A DNA stretch of 24,877 bases. It comes from a virus. Below, piece by piece: positions 13,996-20,574 of the stretch. The DNA lies in the IMG/VR virus record IMGVR_UViG_3300046804_001330, positions 1-24,877 of that record, one strand, 5' to 3'. Each line of letters begins with the position of its first letter. Position 1 is the first letter of the stretch. The notes beneath the pieces were generated by a model that was given only the letters and a program-made list of their open reading frames with translations, did not search any database and had not been told where the DNA came from. A program made the position numbers and the translations under genes.

Positions 13996-14240
13996 GACCA
14001 TTTTAACACAAACCAAGAAAACTTCTTTTCATCAATAACATTGTAACCAACTATCACGTTATGATTTTCTGACAAATGTATTTCTACACCGCATTTAGTT
14101 TCTAGAAAATGCAAGTAAGCATCTTCCTTGGTTTTACCAGTGACGACCTTTGCTTCTGGTGGTAATATGATAGGGTTTTTCAGAAATTCATTCTGCCCTT
14201 GTCTAGCTACTATCGTTTTTACAAGTTCTAAATCCATCAT
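13992..14240 (-). CDS. LRW-tail family protein
   Basis: The 82-residue product has a helical N-terminus, a Pro/Val linker (IILPPEAKVVTGKTKED), AYLHFLETKCGVEIHL as its Cys-Gly core, and the tail VIDEKKFSWFVLKWS. Start ATG 14240 (ATGATG, with 14237 as alternative) follows the perfect ribosome site GAGGTGG coded by the upstream Arg-Trp. Function unknown. Confidence 0.78.
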   Translation of the reverse strand: MMDLELVKTIVARQGQNEFLKNPIILPPEAKVVTGKTKEDAYLHFLETKCGVEIHLSENHNVIVGYNVIDEKKFSWFVLKWS

Positions 14241-14473
14241 TTCCACCTCAATAAAAACCATTCATAATCTTGCTTACGTTTAAAGCCAAAGTATCTACCG
14301 CGGCTTCTCCAGTTAGAACTTTTAAAATTACTGTAACAGAATCTTTCAGCAGGAATTATTGGATGCCAGCTTTGAAATTCAAACTGATGAGGCCAGTATT
14401 TTTCATTAAGTTCTTCCTCAAAATACCATTGTTTTAAATAACTACTAGAAGATAAATTAATTAGTGTAGTCAT
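14237..14473 (-). CDS. LRW-tail family protein
   Basis: The 78-residue product is Trp- and Phe-rich (QWYFEEELNEKYWPHQFEFQSW), with a middle FKSSNWRSRGRYFGFK and the tail KRKQDYEWFLLRWK. It lacks the central Cys. ATG 14473 overlaps the TGA of the coiled-coil gene by 4 nt. Function unknown. Confidence 0.78.
   Translation of the reverse strand: MTTLINLSSSSYLKQWYFEEELNEKYWPHQFEFQSWHPIIPAERFCYSNFKSSNWRSRGRYFGFKRKQDYEWFLLRWK
14243..14249 (-). promoter_or_regulatory. Ribosome site GAGGTGG inside upstream Leu-Arg-Trp codons
   Basis: TTG AGG TGG of the gene at 14237-14473 supplies GAGGTGG 2 nt before the ATG at 14240 and 5 nt before the ATG at 14237. Confidence 0.7.
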
Positions 14474-14907
14474 CGGTTCAACTCAGCCCACATGTTAAGT
14501 TTACTTTTCATAATCTTTTCATTCTCTTGTGCTTTATCTCTGTCTCTGTAAGCCTCGTCACGACACCACTCTATTGTCTTAATCTCTTGCTTTATCTCAG
14601 CGAAAACTTCCATTACAGTTCTTGCTTGTAGGTTCTTAATTTCATTGTTAGCATCAGATAGTTTGTCATTGAGATATTCAACTTCATTTTCAAGGTGGTT
14701 GATATATTGTCCGGGGTGATAGTTAGCACCATTAACTTCACTTCTAAATGTACACCATGTATCATCCATACCAACATCAACTAATCCATCAATGATAGAA
14801 CCTTGTACTCGTTGCATGTGCGTAGCAAGTCTAACTCGTATAGGGTCATCATCATGCTTGATGATGTAGTCAATTAATTCATTATCTGACAAGTGATTCA
14901 AATCCAT
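14470..14907 (-). CDS. Coiled-coil protein within the array
   Basis: This 145-residue protein is not a family member. It starts MDLNHLSDNELIDYIIKHDDD, and residues about 68-140 form a continuous charged helix (HLENEVEYLNDKLSDANNEI, then MEVFAEIKQEIKTIEWC) likely to be a coiled coil. I know no specific function for it. It is translated from TAATG after the 56-residue member and hands over to the next member through ATGA, so it is fully built into the operon. Confidence 0.75.
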   Translation of the reverse strand: MDLNHLSDNELIDYIIKHDDDPIRVRLATHMQRVQGSIIDGLVDVGMDDTWCTFRSEVNGANYHPGQYINHLENEVEYLNDKLSDANNEIKNLQARTVMEVFAEIKQEIKTIEWCRDEAYRDRDKAQENEKIMKSKLNMWAELNR

Positions 14908-15077
14908 TATCTATACCTCAATTTCCACCATACATATAATTTAGGATGAATCCAAAACAATCCAGGACGCATTTCAACCCATAGTGATTCGTCATTAGAT
15001 TCAATCCACTGTTCCATTTCTGGACCTGTCATTATTTCAGTCCAGTCTAAGTAATCAGGGAAGTCTCTTGGATTCAT
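14907..15077 (-). CDS. Very small LRW-tail family protein (56 residues)
   Basis: This short gene is easily missed. ATG 15077 follows GAGGTGG in the upstream Arg-Trp codons and overlaps the upstream TGA by 4 nt. The product reads MNPRDFPDYLDWTEIM, then EMEQWIESNDESLWVEMRPG and the tail FWIHPKLYVWWKLRYR. It keeps the strand plus helix ending with Arg-Tyr and has six Trp in 56 residues. Its TAA shares one base with the next ATG, and GAGGTA acts as that gene's ribosome site. It looks like a minimal form of the family. Confidence 0.8.
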   Translation of the reverse strand: MNPRDFPDYLDWTEIMTGPEMEQWIESNDESLWVEMRPGLFWIHPKLYVWWKLRYR

Positions 15078-15259
15078 AACCACCTCAACTTAAACCATAC
15101 ATAGTCTTGTTCGTCTGTGAACCAAAATTCTTCATTCATGTAATCCCAACGACCAATGGTATTTTCTCTACACCAATTAGATATTTCAGCCCAGTCACCT
15201 TTCCACCACTTATCGGTGCGTTTATACGGGACTTTAAATTTAGCATCTTTTCTGTTCAT
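15074..15259 (-). CDS. LRW-tail family protein, compact member
   Basis: The 61-residue product shows the whole family plan in little space: MNRKDAKFKVPYKRTDKWW, the core ISNWCRENTIGRWDYM, and the strand and helix FWFTDEQDYVWFKLRWL. ATG 15259 sits inside TTATGA after GAGGTGG. This is a good reference member for defining the domain. Function unknown. Confidence 0.83.
   Translation of the reverse strand: MNRKDAKFKVPYKRTDKWWKGDWAEISNWCRENTIGRWDYMNEEFWFTDEQDYVWFKLRWL
15080..15086 (-). promoter_or_regulatory. Ribosome site GAGGTGG inside upstream Leu-Arg-Trp codons
   Basis: TTG AGG TGG TTA TGA of the gene at 15074-15259 holds both GAGGTGG and the ATG (15077) of the 56-residue gene. Confidence 0.75.
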
Positions 15260-15492
15260 AACCACCTCAACAAGAACCATTCAGCATCTTTTTTGTCACG
15301 AAACTGAAAGTCACCCGTAAAGTATCTTGTGTTGCCGTACCAACGAGGATTGTCGTATTTTTCGTTTCTATGACCGAATGTTTTCATACACCATGTATAC
15401 GCCTTAGACGAGCTCCAATCTTTAGTTGTGCGCCATTGAACGTCAATATGATATGGTCTTTTGCCTGGCACGTATTTAATTTCAATTTTCAC
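15256..15492 (-). CDS. LRW-tail family protein
   Basis: The 78-residue product starts from GTG 15492 (MKIEIKYVPGKRPYHIDVQW). It carries AYTWCMKTFGHRNEKYDNPRWY, the clearest copy of the Trp-Cys-x3-Phe-Gly core, and the tail FQFRDKKDAEWFLLRWL. GTG lies in TCGTGA, overlapping the upstream stop, with GAGGTGG as ribosome site. Function unknown. Confidence 0.83.
   Translation of the reverse strand: MKIEIKYVPGKRPYHIDVQWRTTKDWSSSKAYTWCMKTFGHRNEKYDNPRWYGNTRYFTGDFQFRDKKDAEWFLLRWL
15262..15268 (-). promoter_or_regulatory. Ribosome site GAGGTGG inside upstream Leu-Arg-Trp codons
   Basis: TTG AGG TGG TTA TGA at the end of the gene at 15256-15492 supplies the ribosome site for ATG 15259. Confidence 0.75.
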
Positions 15493-15749
15493 GACCACCT
15501 CAACACAAAAAATGTATGACTTTCTTCTTTGTCCCAACGCAAGTACCAACCTTGTGTTTGAGTTTGAATCAATTTACCGCCTAAGGGTTTAAGTTCATAG
15601 TTAGCAACAGTAATAGGAGCCCAACCATTCAATCTAGCAGTAACAGAACAAGTGTTCCAAAAGTTGTCAAAGTACTTGGGCCAAGGGTGAGCCCACAGTC
15701 TGCCTACAGGAACGATGAATCTTTCTCTAACAAAATAAGGTTCTCTCAT
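15489..15749 (-). CDS. LRW-tail family protein
   Basis: The 86-residue product starts MREPYFVRERFIVPVGRLW and includes Pro/Trp-rich WAHPWPKYFDNFWNTC, GWYLRWDKEESHTFFVLRWS at the end, and nine aromatic residues in the first 40. LRW occurs twice near the C-terminus. ATG 15749 overlaps the TGA of the previous member and follows GAGGTGG. Function unknown. Confidence 0.78.
   Translation of the reverse strand: MREPYFVRERFIVPVGRLWAHPWPKYFDNFWNTCSVTARLNGWAPITVANYELKPLGGKLIQTQTQGWYLRWDKEESHTFFVLRWS
15495..15501 (-). promoter_or_regulatory. Ribosome site GAGGTGG inside upstream Leu-Arg-Trp codons
   Basis: TTG AGG TGG TCG TGA at the end of the gene at 15489-15749 supplies the ribosome site for the GTG at 15492. 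Confidence 0.72.
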
Positions 15750-15982
15750 AGCCACCTCAAACTAAAATGAATAGCATCTTCTTCTTTGTGAAAGTAGAAG
15801 TCCATGTAATCTTCTGTTGGATGTGTTGTATAGTATGTACCAGGAACTCCATAGTGTTCCATAGCCCAGATACAGGCCTCGTCCCAATCACTAATAGTAT
15901 CGCCCTTCTTCCAGGGTATGCGTACTCTAGTACCCCGCCAGTTTGAGGGTTTCTCTGATTTGTTGTTTAAGATTTTCGTCAC
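15746..15982 (-). CDS. LRW-tail family protein, first of the array
   Basis: The 78-residue product (MTKILNNKSEKPSNWRGTRV...) has the core ACIWAMEHYGVPGTYY with Ala in place of Cys, and the tail FYFHKEEDAIHFSLRWL. The start is taken as GTG 15982, which overlaps the zinc-finger gene by 56 nt in another frame; no strong ribosome site is seen, so the true start may lie further in. It is the first family member to be translated. Confidence 0.7.
   Translation of the reverse strand: MTKILNNKSEKPSNWRGTRVRIPWKKGDTISDWDEACIWAMEHYGVPGTYYTTHPTEDYMDFYFHKEEDAIHFSLRWL
15752..15758 (-). promoter_or_regulatory. Ribosome site GAGGTGG inside upstream Leu-Arg-Trp codons
   Basis: TTG AGG TGG CTA TGA at the end of the gene at 15746-15982 supplies the ribosome site for ATG 15749. 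Confidence 0.75.
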
Positions 15983-16625
15983 GGTGAAACTTCAATGCCC
16001 ATTGTTCTGGATTTATATAATCATGTATCATTGTAACTTGACTTGGATTTAATGTCTCTAGTAATTGGACACCACTGTCGCTACAATACAACATCCATGG
16101 ACTTATTTTACCCAAAGTTATACCGTGACATATACGATTTGGGTTAATGTACCGAAATACGTCATTGGGCTGAATACCTTCGATTTCGGCAAGCGTAGTG
16201 CAATATTCTACTCCTCGATAGATTGCGTCAAACGCATCTTCGATCCTAAGATACTCACACAAGAACCTAGTGTATGTTGTATCACTATCCCAGTTATCTA
16301 TTTTGATTTGATTGGTCAACAACCATTCAACGTATCTAGGAATGTTAAGAACTTTTGAATCTACACAATAACTTCCGAACTTTGCGAATGCAATATAATA
16401 AGGGCTATTGATGAATTCTTCATATGTTTTGTTCTTTGTCTTACTCATACTATGTTTAGAGTAAAACTGAACCCATGACTGAAATCCGATTCTATTACCT
16501 GCTTGATCCTTATTCAGCCAGCGTGATTTTTTCTCACATATGTGGCTAACTAGTGTTCGTTCTCTAGCAAACTCTTTCTTGCAAAACTCGCAGGAATGTT
16601 TATTCGTTGCCAAGTTCTCTTTCAT
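15927..16625 (-). CDS. Zinc-finger protein of unknown function
   Basis: The product of about 232 residues begins MKENLATNKHSCEFCKKEF and has one zinc finger: Cys-x2-Cys, then after 12 residues His-x-Cys (HSCEFCKKEFARERTLVSHIC). The rest is a helical, aromatic-rich domain with no motif I recognise, ending in a charged tail (HRDENLKQQIRETLKLAGY). The finger suggests DNA or protein binding. Starts at 16643, 16640 or 16625 are possible and none has a good ribosome site; 16625 gives the smallest overlap with the clamp-loader gene. It may help regulate or support replication, judging only from its neighbours. Confidence 0.75.
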   Translation of the reverse strand: MKENLATNKHSCEFCKKEFARERTLVSHICEKKSRWLNKDQAGNRIGFQSWVQFYSKHSMSKTKNKTYEEFINSPYYIAFAKFGSYCVDSKVLNIPRYVEWLLTNQIKIDNWDSDTTYTRFLCEYLRIEDAFDAIYRGVEYCTTLAEIEGIQPNDVFRYINPNRICHGITLGKISPWMLYCSDSGVQLLETLNPSQVTMIHDYINPEQWALKFHRDENLKQQIRETLKLAGY

Positions 16626-17196
16626 AGTTTCTAATGTCATCATCGGTTACTGTTTGTGCTAATACGTCAATGTCTGATAATTTTAAATCGGGGAATCTCT
16701 TTGCAAGATATGCTTTTTTCTTATGTTCTTCAACAAATGCTTCACTAATCATTTGAATAGATTCACTATCAGCCTTAGAATATATTTTAGTATAGTATTC
16801 TTTAACGTCTTTAAGTTTGGGGGTTTCTTTTAGTGTTGCAACTTTACTAGAAAGATGCGGGATCCATTGATGGAACTTTTTACCTAAACCAGGACTAGCC
16901 GCACATAACATCATCCATTGTAGTTTAGGATGTTTCTGAACATGCTCGTTGAACAAAAACTTGTTGGCAGCATATTCTGTACTCATAACATAATAACCCT
17001 GAACACCACCGTTATCTTTAACACAGCTCATCCAGTGCGTCATCATATAAGGCACAAACTTCTTTTGTTGTTCTTCTGTCATCTTATCTAAGTAGTTGTA
17101 ATCTTTACGATCCAACGCCGATAATGCCTCGAACAAGTCAAAGTCTTGTTTTTCTAACTTTTCATCTTTTGGTGTTGCTGGTTTCTTCGTTGCCAT
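16600..17196 (-). CDS. 62: Probable clamp-loader small subunit, T4 gp62-like
   Basis: The 198-residue product has a Lys/Glu-rich start, then a helical domain: KKFVPYMMTHWMSCVK, FLFNEHVQKHPKLQWMMLCA and ASPGLGKKFHQWIPHL. The last part resembles T4 gp62 (LMAAVPRGKRYGKWAKLVE), which bridges the ATPase subunits of the loader that puts the sliding clamp on DNA. gp62 has no ATP site of its own, and none is seen here. The partner gp44 gene is not adjacent, unlike in T4. ATG 17196 overlaps the previous stop as TAATG. Confidence 0.65.
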   Translation of the reverse strand: MATKKPATPKDEKLEKQDFDLFEALSALDRKDYNYLDKMTEEQQKKFVPYMMTHWMSCVKDNGGVQGYYVMSTEYAANKFLFNEHVQKHPKLQWMMLCAASPGLGKKFHQWIPHLSSKVATLKETPKLKDVKEYYTKIYSKADSESIQMISEAFVEEHKKKAYLAKRFPDLKLSDIDVLAQTVTDDDIRNYERELGNE

Positions 17197-17696
17197 TAGA
17201 ATGCCTGATTATAATCTACAATTTCACAGTTACGACTAATCTCTTTAACAAAGTAAACGCATCTAGGTTTCTCTGTATCATCGATTGGTATGCACAAGAA
17301 CTGTCCGTTCTTTAGTCTCGGGGCGTACCAAGTTACATCATGGTAAATATCTACAATTTCAATATCTAAAAAGCTAGGTCTGAATGAACTTAATGGATTA
17401 AACTCAAATGCTTTGAACCCTCTATCATTGATGCTTGTCAATGGTAATGTTTCTAAGTCACCCATTTCAGGTTCACCAATCAATATCTGCCAATCTACTG
17501 GCATCTTGATAGTCTTGTCTCCCACTCTAAGCACTAGCGCTGGTGAGTTAAAGCTCTCTAAGAATATTAAAGGAATGTAATGATAGTCTACGTTCTGTGT
17601 ATTTGAATTGTCTAAAATAGCAAATCTTAAATCATCTACTTCTTCCGGTAATGTCTCTAAATTGTAGTATTGGTTATCTAATGTAAGTATTCTCAT
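17196..17696 (-). CDS. Conserved phage protein of unknown function
   Basis: This 166-residue protein starts MRILTLDNQYYNLETLPEE. It appears to be a single beta-rich domain with VLRVGDKTIKMPVDWQILIG, SFLDIEIVDIYHDVTWYAP and KNGQFLCIPIDD, ending ISRNCEIVDYNQAF. I cannot give a function. Its place between UvsW and the gp62-like gene points to DNA replication or its control. The gap to UvsW is 12 nt, the only real gap in this operon. Confidence 0.65.
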   Translation of the reverse strand: MRILTLDNQYYNLETLPEEVDDLRFAILDNSNTQNVDYHYIPLIFLESFNSPALVLRVGDKTIKMPVDWQILIGEPEMGDLETLPLTSINDRGFKAFEFNPLSSFRPSFLDIEIVDIYHDVTWYAPRLKNGQFLCIPIDDTEKPRCVYFVKEISRNCEIVDYNQAF

Positions 17697-17708
17697 AGTT
17701 ATATTCTA

Positions 17709-19196
17709 TCACTTATAGTTAAGTTTTTCAACATCAAACGGGTAGTTGGCTTCTTTATAGAAACTCTTTCGTTGTGTTAGGTGACGTTTAGCAAATTTAC
17801 ATGAACTGGTAATGTCCCAAATCTGCACAAAGTCTTTGTCCTCTGCTTTACGGATGCCTCGACCTATTGACTGAATAACTCTAACAAACGATTTGCCAGG
17901 CTCCAAAAGAACCAAGTTAAAGATACGAGGAATATTAATTCCAACAGCGGCGACCCCGTAAGTCGCAACAATAACCTTGTTAGTAGCAGTCGCAACTTCG
18001 TCATATTGTTCCTTTCGTTCTACTAAGTCAGTTCCACCTGATACAAAACTAACTTCGTAATCTAATCTACCTTTAGTGAATGCTTCACTAAGTCTAGTTT
18101 GAATCTCTCTTCCGGCAGCTACTCTATCAACTAAAATAAGTGTGTTACCACTCTCTTTAACTTTCTCAAGTAATTGACAGATGGTAGTAAGTCGTTCATC
18201 ATTTTCTAAAAGATATTTCAATTCACTTTGATAGTTACTAAACTCTACTTTATCTTGTAGTTGAATAATGTTCACGTGACATTGTGCCAATACGCCCTTG
18301 TCTTGTAATTCTTTTGCGGATAGTTTATTGATAACAGGTCCCAATGATACCATGATTGCTTTATAATCAAACTCTGACTTTGGAATAGTACCAGTCAGTC
18401 CCCAACGAATCGGAATATGAGCCATTACACCTGATAATAGTTCTTTCAACACATCTGCTTTAGCCATATGAACTTCGTCAACAATAACACAGCATACACC
18501 TTCTAAGAATTCCCCTATGGTAATTTCTGCTTCATCTGCTTTTGTTTTCTTTAGCATGTTGCCGAGACTTTGCCAGGTACAAATTGTATGTGTCTTACCA
18601 TAATCTTTACGGTCACCAAAGTATACACCTACATCTAATCCAACGTTAATATAATCACGCTCGGTTTGAGTAACCAAGTCCTTGTTAGGGACAATAACGA
18701 TACTACGACCATAACCCTCAACACTATAACTCAATGCCGCAGTCATAATTGTCTTGCCTGCTCCTGTAGCAACTTCCTGTAATGACTGTGGGTTCTTCAA
18801 AAAACTGTTAATGATATCTAGTTGATAATCACGAATCATAACTGGCTTGCCTGCCATCGGGTGCTTATCAGGCCAGACGTGTGCGGCGAAACTATCTTCT
18901 TTGAATTCAGTAAAGTTGAATGTAGTCGAATACTCTCGTAAATCTTCTAAATCAATATCATATCCTGCTTCTGTTAGCAGTGGAAGAATATCGGGTAGCA
19001 AGTTTACATAAGTAGAACCTGCTAGACTGAAATAGCTAATCTTACCATTCCAACGCCCAAGACGGACACTTGGTAGATACCTTGCACCTGGCTTCTCATA
19101 TTCAAACATCTTCATTAATGTTTTTCTGTCGCCAAGTTCTAATCCTTCAATCTTAACATTGACTTCATCTTTAATTATTAGTTTACATTCTCTCAT
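17709..19196 (-). CDS. uvsW: UvsW-like SF2 helicase
   Basis: This 495-residue superfamily 2 helicase remodels recombination intermediates and unwinds R-loops and Holliday junctions, thereby switching replication from origins to recombination in T4. The motifs are all present: VATGAGKT (motif I, 142-149), VDEVH (II, 239-243), GLTGT (III, 266-270), ILVDR and VATYGVAAVGINIP (IV-V region) and QSIGRGIRK (VI, 442-450). The N-terminal 110 residues match the UvsW accessory domain (RYLPSVRLGRWNGKISYF). ATG 19196 overlaps the previous stop by ATGA. Confidence 0.95.
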   Translation of the reverse strand: MRECKLIIKDEVNVKIEGLELGDRKTLMKMFEYEKPGARYLPSVRLGRWNGKISYFSLAGSTYVNLLPDILPLLTEAGYDIDLEDLREYSTTFNFTEFKEDSFAAHVWPDKHPMAGKPVMIRDYQLDIINSFLKNPQSLQEVATGAGKTIMTAALSYSVEGYGRSIVIVPNKDLVTQTERDYINVGLDVGVYFGDRKDYGKTHTICTWQSLGNMLKKTKADEAEITIGEFLEGVCCVIVDEVHMAKADVLKELLSGVMAHIPIRWGLTGTIPKSEFDYKAIMVSLGPVINKLSAKELQDKGVLAQCHVNIIQLQDKVEFSNYQSELKYLLENDERLTTICQLLEKVKESGNTLILVDRVAAGREIQTRLSEAFTKGRLDYEVSFVSGGTDLVERKEQYDEVATATNKVIVATYGVAAVGINIPRIFNLVLLEPGKSFVRVIQSIGRGIRKAEDKDFVQIWDITSSCKFAKRHLTQRKSFYKEANYPFDVEKLNYK

Positions 19197-20257
19197 TTTA
19201 CATTGATTGGTTTATTGTTGCCCAAGTGTATTGTTTTTGCAATCTTACTCTTAGGGTGAAAGTTACCCGAACTCCATAGTGCAGTATTGACTAAGATGGG
19301 AAATTCATACTTAGACAAATCGATATCCTCGTGTACATTCTTTGCAATATAGCAATGGTCGATATTACTCTCTGTTAATAACTTCTTTAATTCTGTCTGA
19401 TGTGTTGCGTTGACGTTTTTAAAAACCTCTTGAACAACTACAAAATCGCATCCGATATGCTTAACAAAGCGCACTAGTTTTTCGAGGTCTCCTATATGAA
19501 AGACCACTCTATCACTAACTGCAAAGTCAACGATTTCTACTGCCTCAGGATCATTGTTTATAGATTCAATTGAATCGTATATAACTTGTTCATCAATATC
19601 GATACCTGCGGACTTGATCCTTGCCAGTGAAGAAGGACTTATGTTAAGTGGTATGTTTGCTGTTGCTTCGTCTAGGTATCTGTTGGTAGCCGCTATTACA
19701 TAATTGCCGTTGACTTTCTTGTATATCGGGTCCCATGTTAAACCTTCATACTCAGCAAATCTATTTATAATTTCAGTGGTGTTGGTGCAATATCTAACCA
19801 CTTGGTAGTGCTTATCTAGGCAATCAATAAAATGCTTTAACACTACTTCGCAGAGAGGACCACTCCAAATTTTAGTTTCTTTTTCCCATGTAAGATACAC
19901 CGACGTATTTTTTATGTCTTTGACAAAATCTTTCTTATATGGACTTCTAACTTCGATTGTGTTATCTTTGATTGTACAAAAGGCATCAGTGTATTCTGGT
20001 AGACTTTCGATGGGTTCAACACCCCAGGGTAGTTTTATCATTAGGTCTGCATCAAGTTCTTTTTTACGCAATTGCCTTGCATAGCGCAAAATAATTTTGT
20101 TTAACAACTCAGCTTGGTTGCTGGTTACGGGATTTTTATCTTTATAATGACTTGATTGAAGGTTAGTTAGGAACTTCTTATCGTAAGTCCCTAGACTTAT
20201 ATTCTGCATCAAGTAATATACTAATTGTTCCTTTGTCGTTGGTTTCACTTTTGACAT
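19193..20257 (-). CDS. Unknown protein coupled to UvsW
   Basis: The 354-residue product opens the long operon. An N-terminal helical part (to about residue 70) is followed by VEVRSPYKKDFVKDIKNTS-like and YLTWEKETKIWSGPL segments, which recall the small beta domains (HARP-like) found beside SF2 helicases. The C-terminal part alternates strands and helices (FVVVQEVFKNV; FPILVNTALWSSG). I see no complete Walker motifs, so it is not a helicase itself. It may help UvsW, with which it overlaps by 4 nt. ATG 20257 lies at the predicted transcription start, so the mRNA is probably leaderless. Confidence 0.65.
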   Translation of the reverse strand: MSKVKPTTKEQLVYYLMQNISLGTYDKKFLTNLQSSHYKDKNPVTSNQAELLNKIILRYARQLRKKELDADLMIKLPWGVEPIESLPEYTDAFCTIKDNTIEVRSPYKKDFVKDIKNTSVYLTWEKETKIWSGPLCEVVLKHFIDCLDKHYQVVRYCTNTTEIINRFAEYEGLTWDPIYKKVNGNYVIAATNRYLDEATANIPLNISPSSLARIKSAGIDIDEQVIYDSIESINNDPEAVEIVDFAVSDRVVFHIGDLEKLVRFVKHIGCDFVVVQEVFKNVNATHQTELKKLLTESNIDHCYIAKNVHEDIDLSKYEFPILVNTALWSSGNFHPKSKIAKTIHLGNNKPINVK

Positions 20258-20263
20258 TCTTCT

Positions 20264-20292
20264 ATTATAATACTTATGATTGATGAAGTCAA
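20264..20292 (-). promoter_or_regulatory. Near-consensus sigma70 promoter of the 12-kb operon
   Basis: TTGACT (20292-20287), 17 nt, then TATAAT (20269-20264) on the minus strand. The transcript is expected to begin about 7 nt downstream, at 20257, exactly the A of the first ATG. Confidence 0.88.
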
Positions 20293-20302
20293 TGCTAGAG
20301 GC

Positions 20303-20325
20303 AAAAAAAGGGGACCTAAGTCCCC
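20303..20325 (-). terminator. Strong intrinsic terminator
   Basis: On the minus strand GGGGAC pairs with GTCCCC around TTAG and is followed by seven T. It ends transcription after the gene at 20341 and insulates it from the operon promoter 11 nt further on. Confidence 0.92.
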
Positions 20326-20340
20326 AGAAAGCGTGTGAAA

Positions 20341-20574
20341 TTAATGATATATTGAACCTAGTACTGTCACACCTCGGTTAATCTTGTTGCAGTTTCCGCA
20401 ATGACGATATTGGTACAACGCTTTACGCTTAGTAGCTAGGAATACATTCTCATGTACGCCTTGTTGTGGGTCGCCCCACATCGTCCAATTGTGTATTCCT
20501 AAACGACACCAAACACTTTTCATAAGAGGGACCTCATCCTTTAGAACCCTGAATGTATTTTCTTTTTCATTCAT
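20341..20574 (-). CDS. Small zinc-binding-like protein with CRLGIHNWT motif
   Basis: The 77-residue product has SVWCRLGIHNWTMWG at residues about 20-34 and YRHCGNCNKINRG near the C-terminus. Cys, His and the Cys-x2-Cys pair could bind zinc. It is a paralogue of the protein at 9640-9846. It is the last gene before the terminator and overlaps the membrane-protein gene by ATGA. Function unknown. Confidence 0.75.
   Translation of the reverse strand: MNEKENTFRVLKDEVPLMKSVWCRLGIHNWTMWGDPQQGVHENVFLATKRKALYQYRHCGNCNKINRGVTVLGSIYH

Noticed and set aside
15492-15549. N-terminal extensions such as MVLALGQ or MVFIEVEM in front of array genes
   Set aside because: These are the end of the upstream gene (A-x-W-F-x-L-R-W) read in another frame. 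The true starts lie in the ATGA or GTGA overlaps.
10482-15982. CRISPR-like or simple DNA repeats in the 5.5-kb array
   Set aside because: The regular spacing of about 200-270 nt comes from coding units with similar C-terminal codons. There are no identical repeats with unique spacers.
19762-19769. TATAAATA on the minus strand inside the gene at 19193
   Set aside because: It matches the late consensus but lies in the middle of a gene with no suitable start downstream. It is probably chance in AT-rich DNA.
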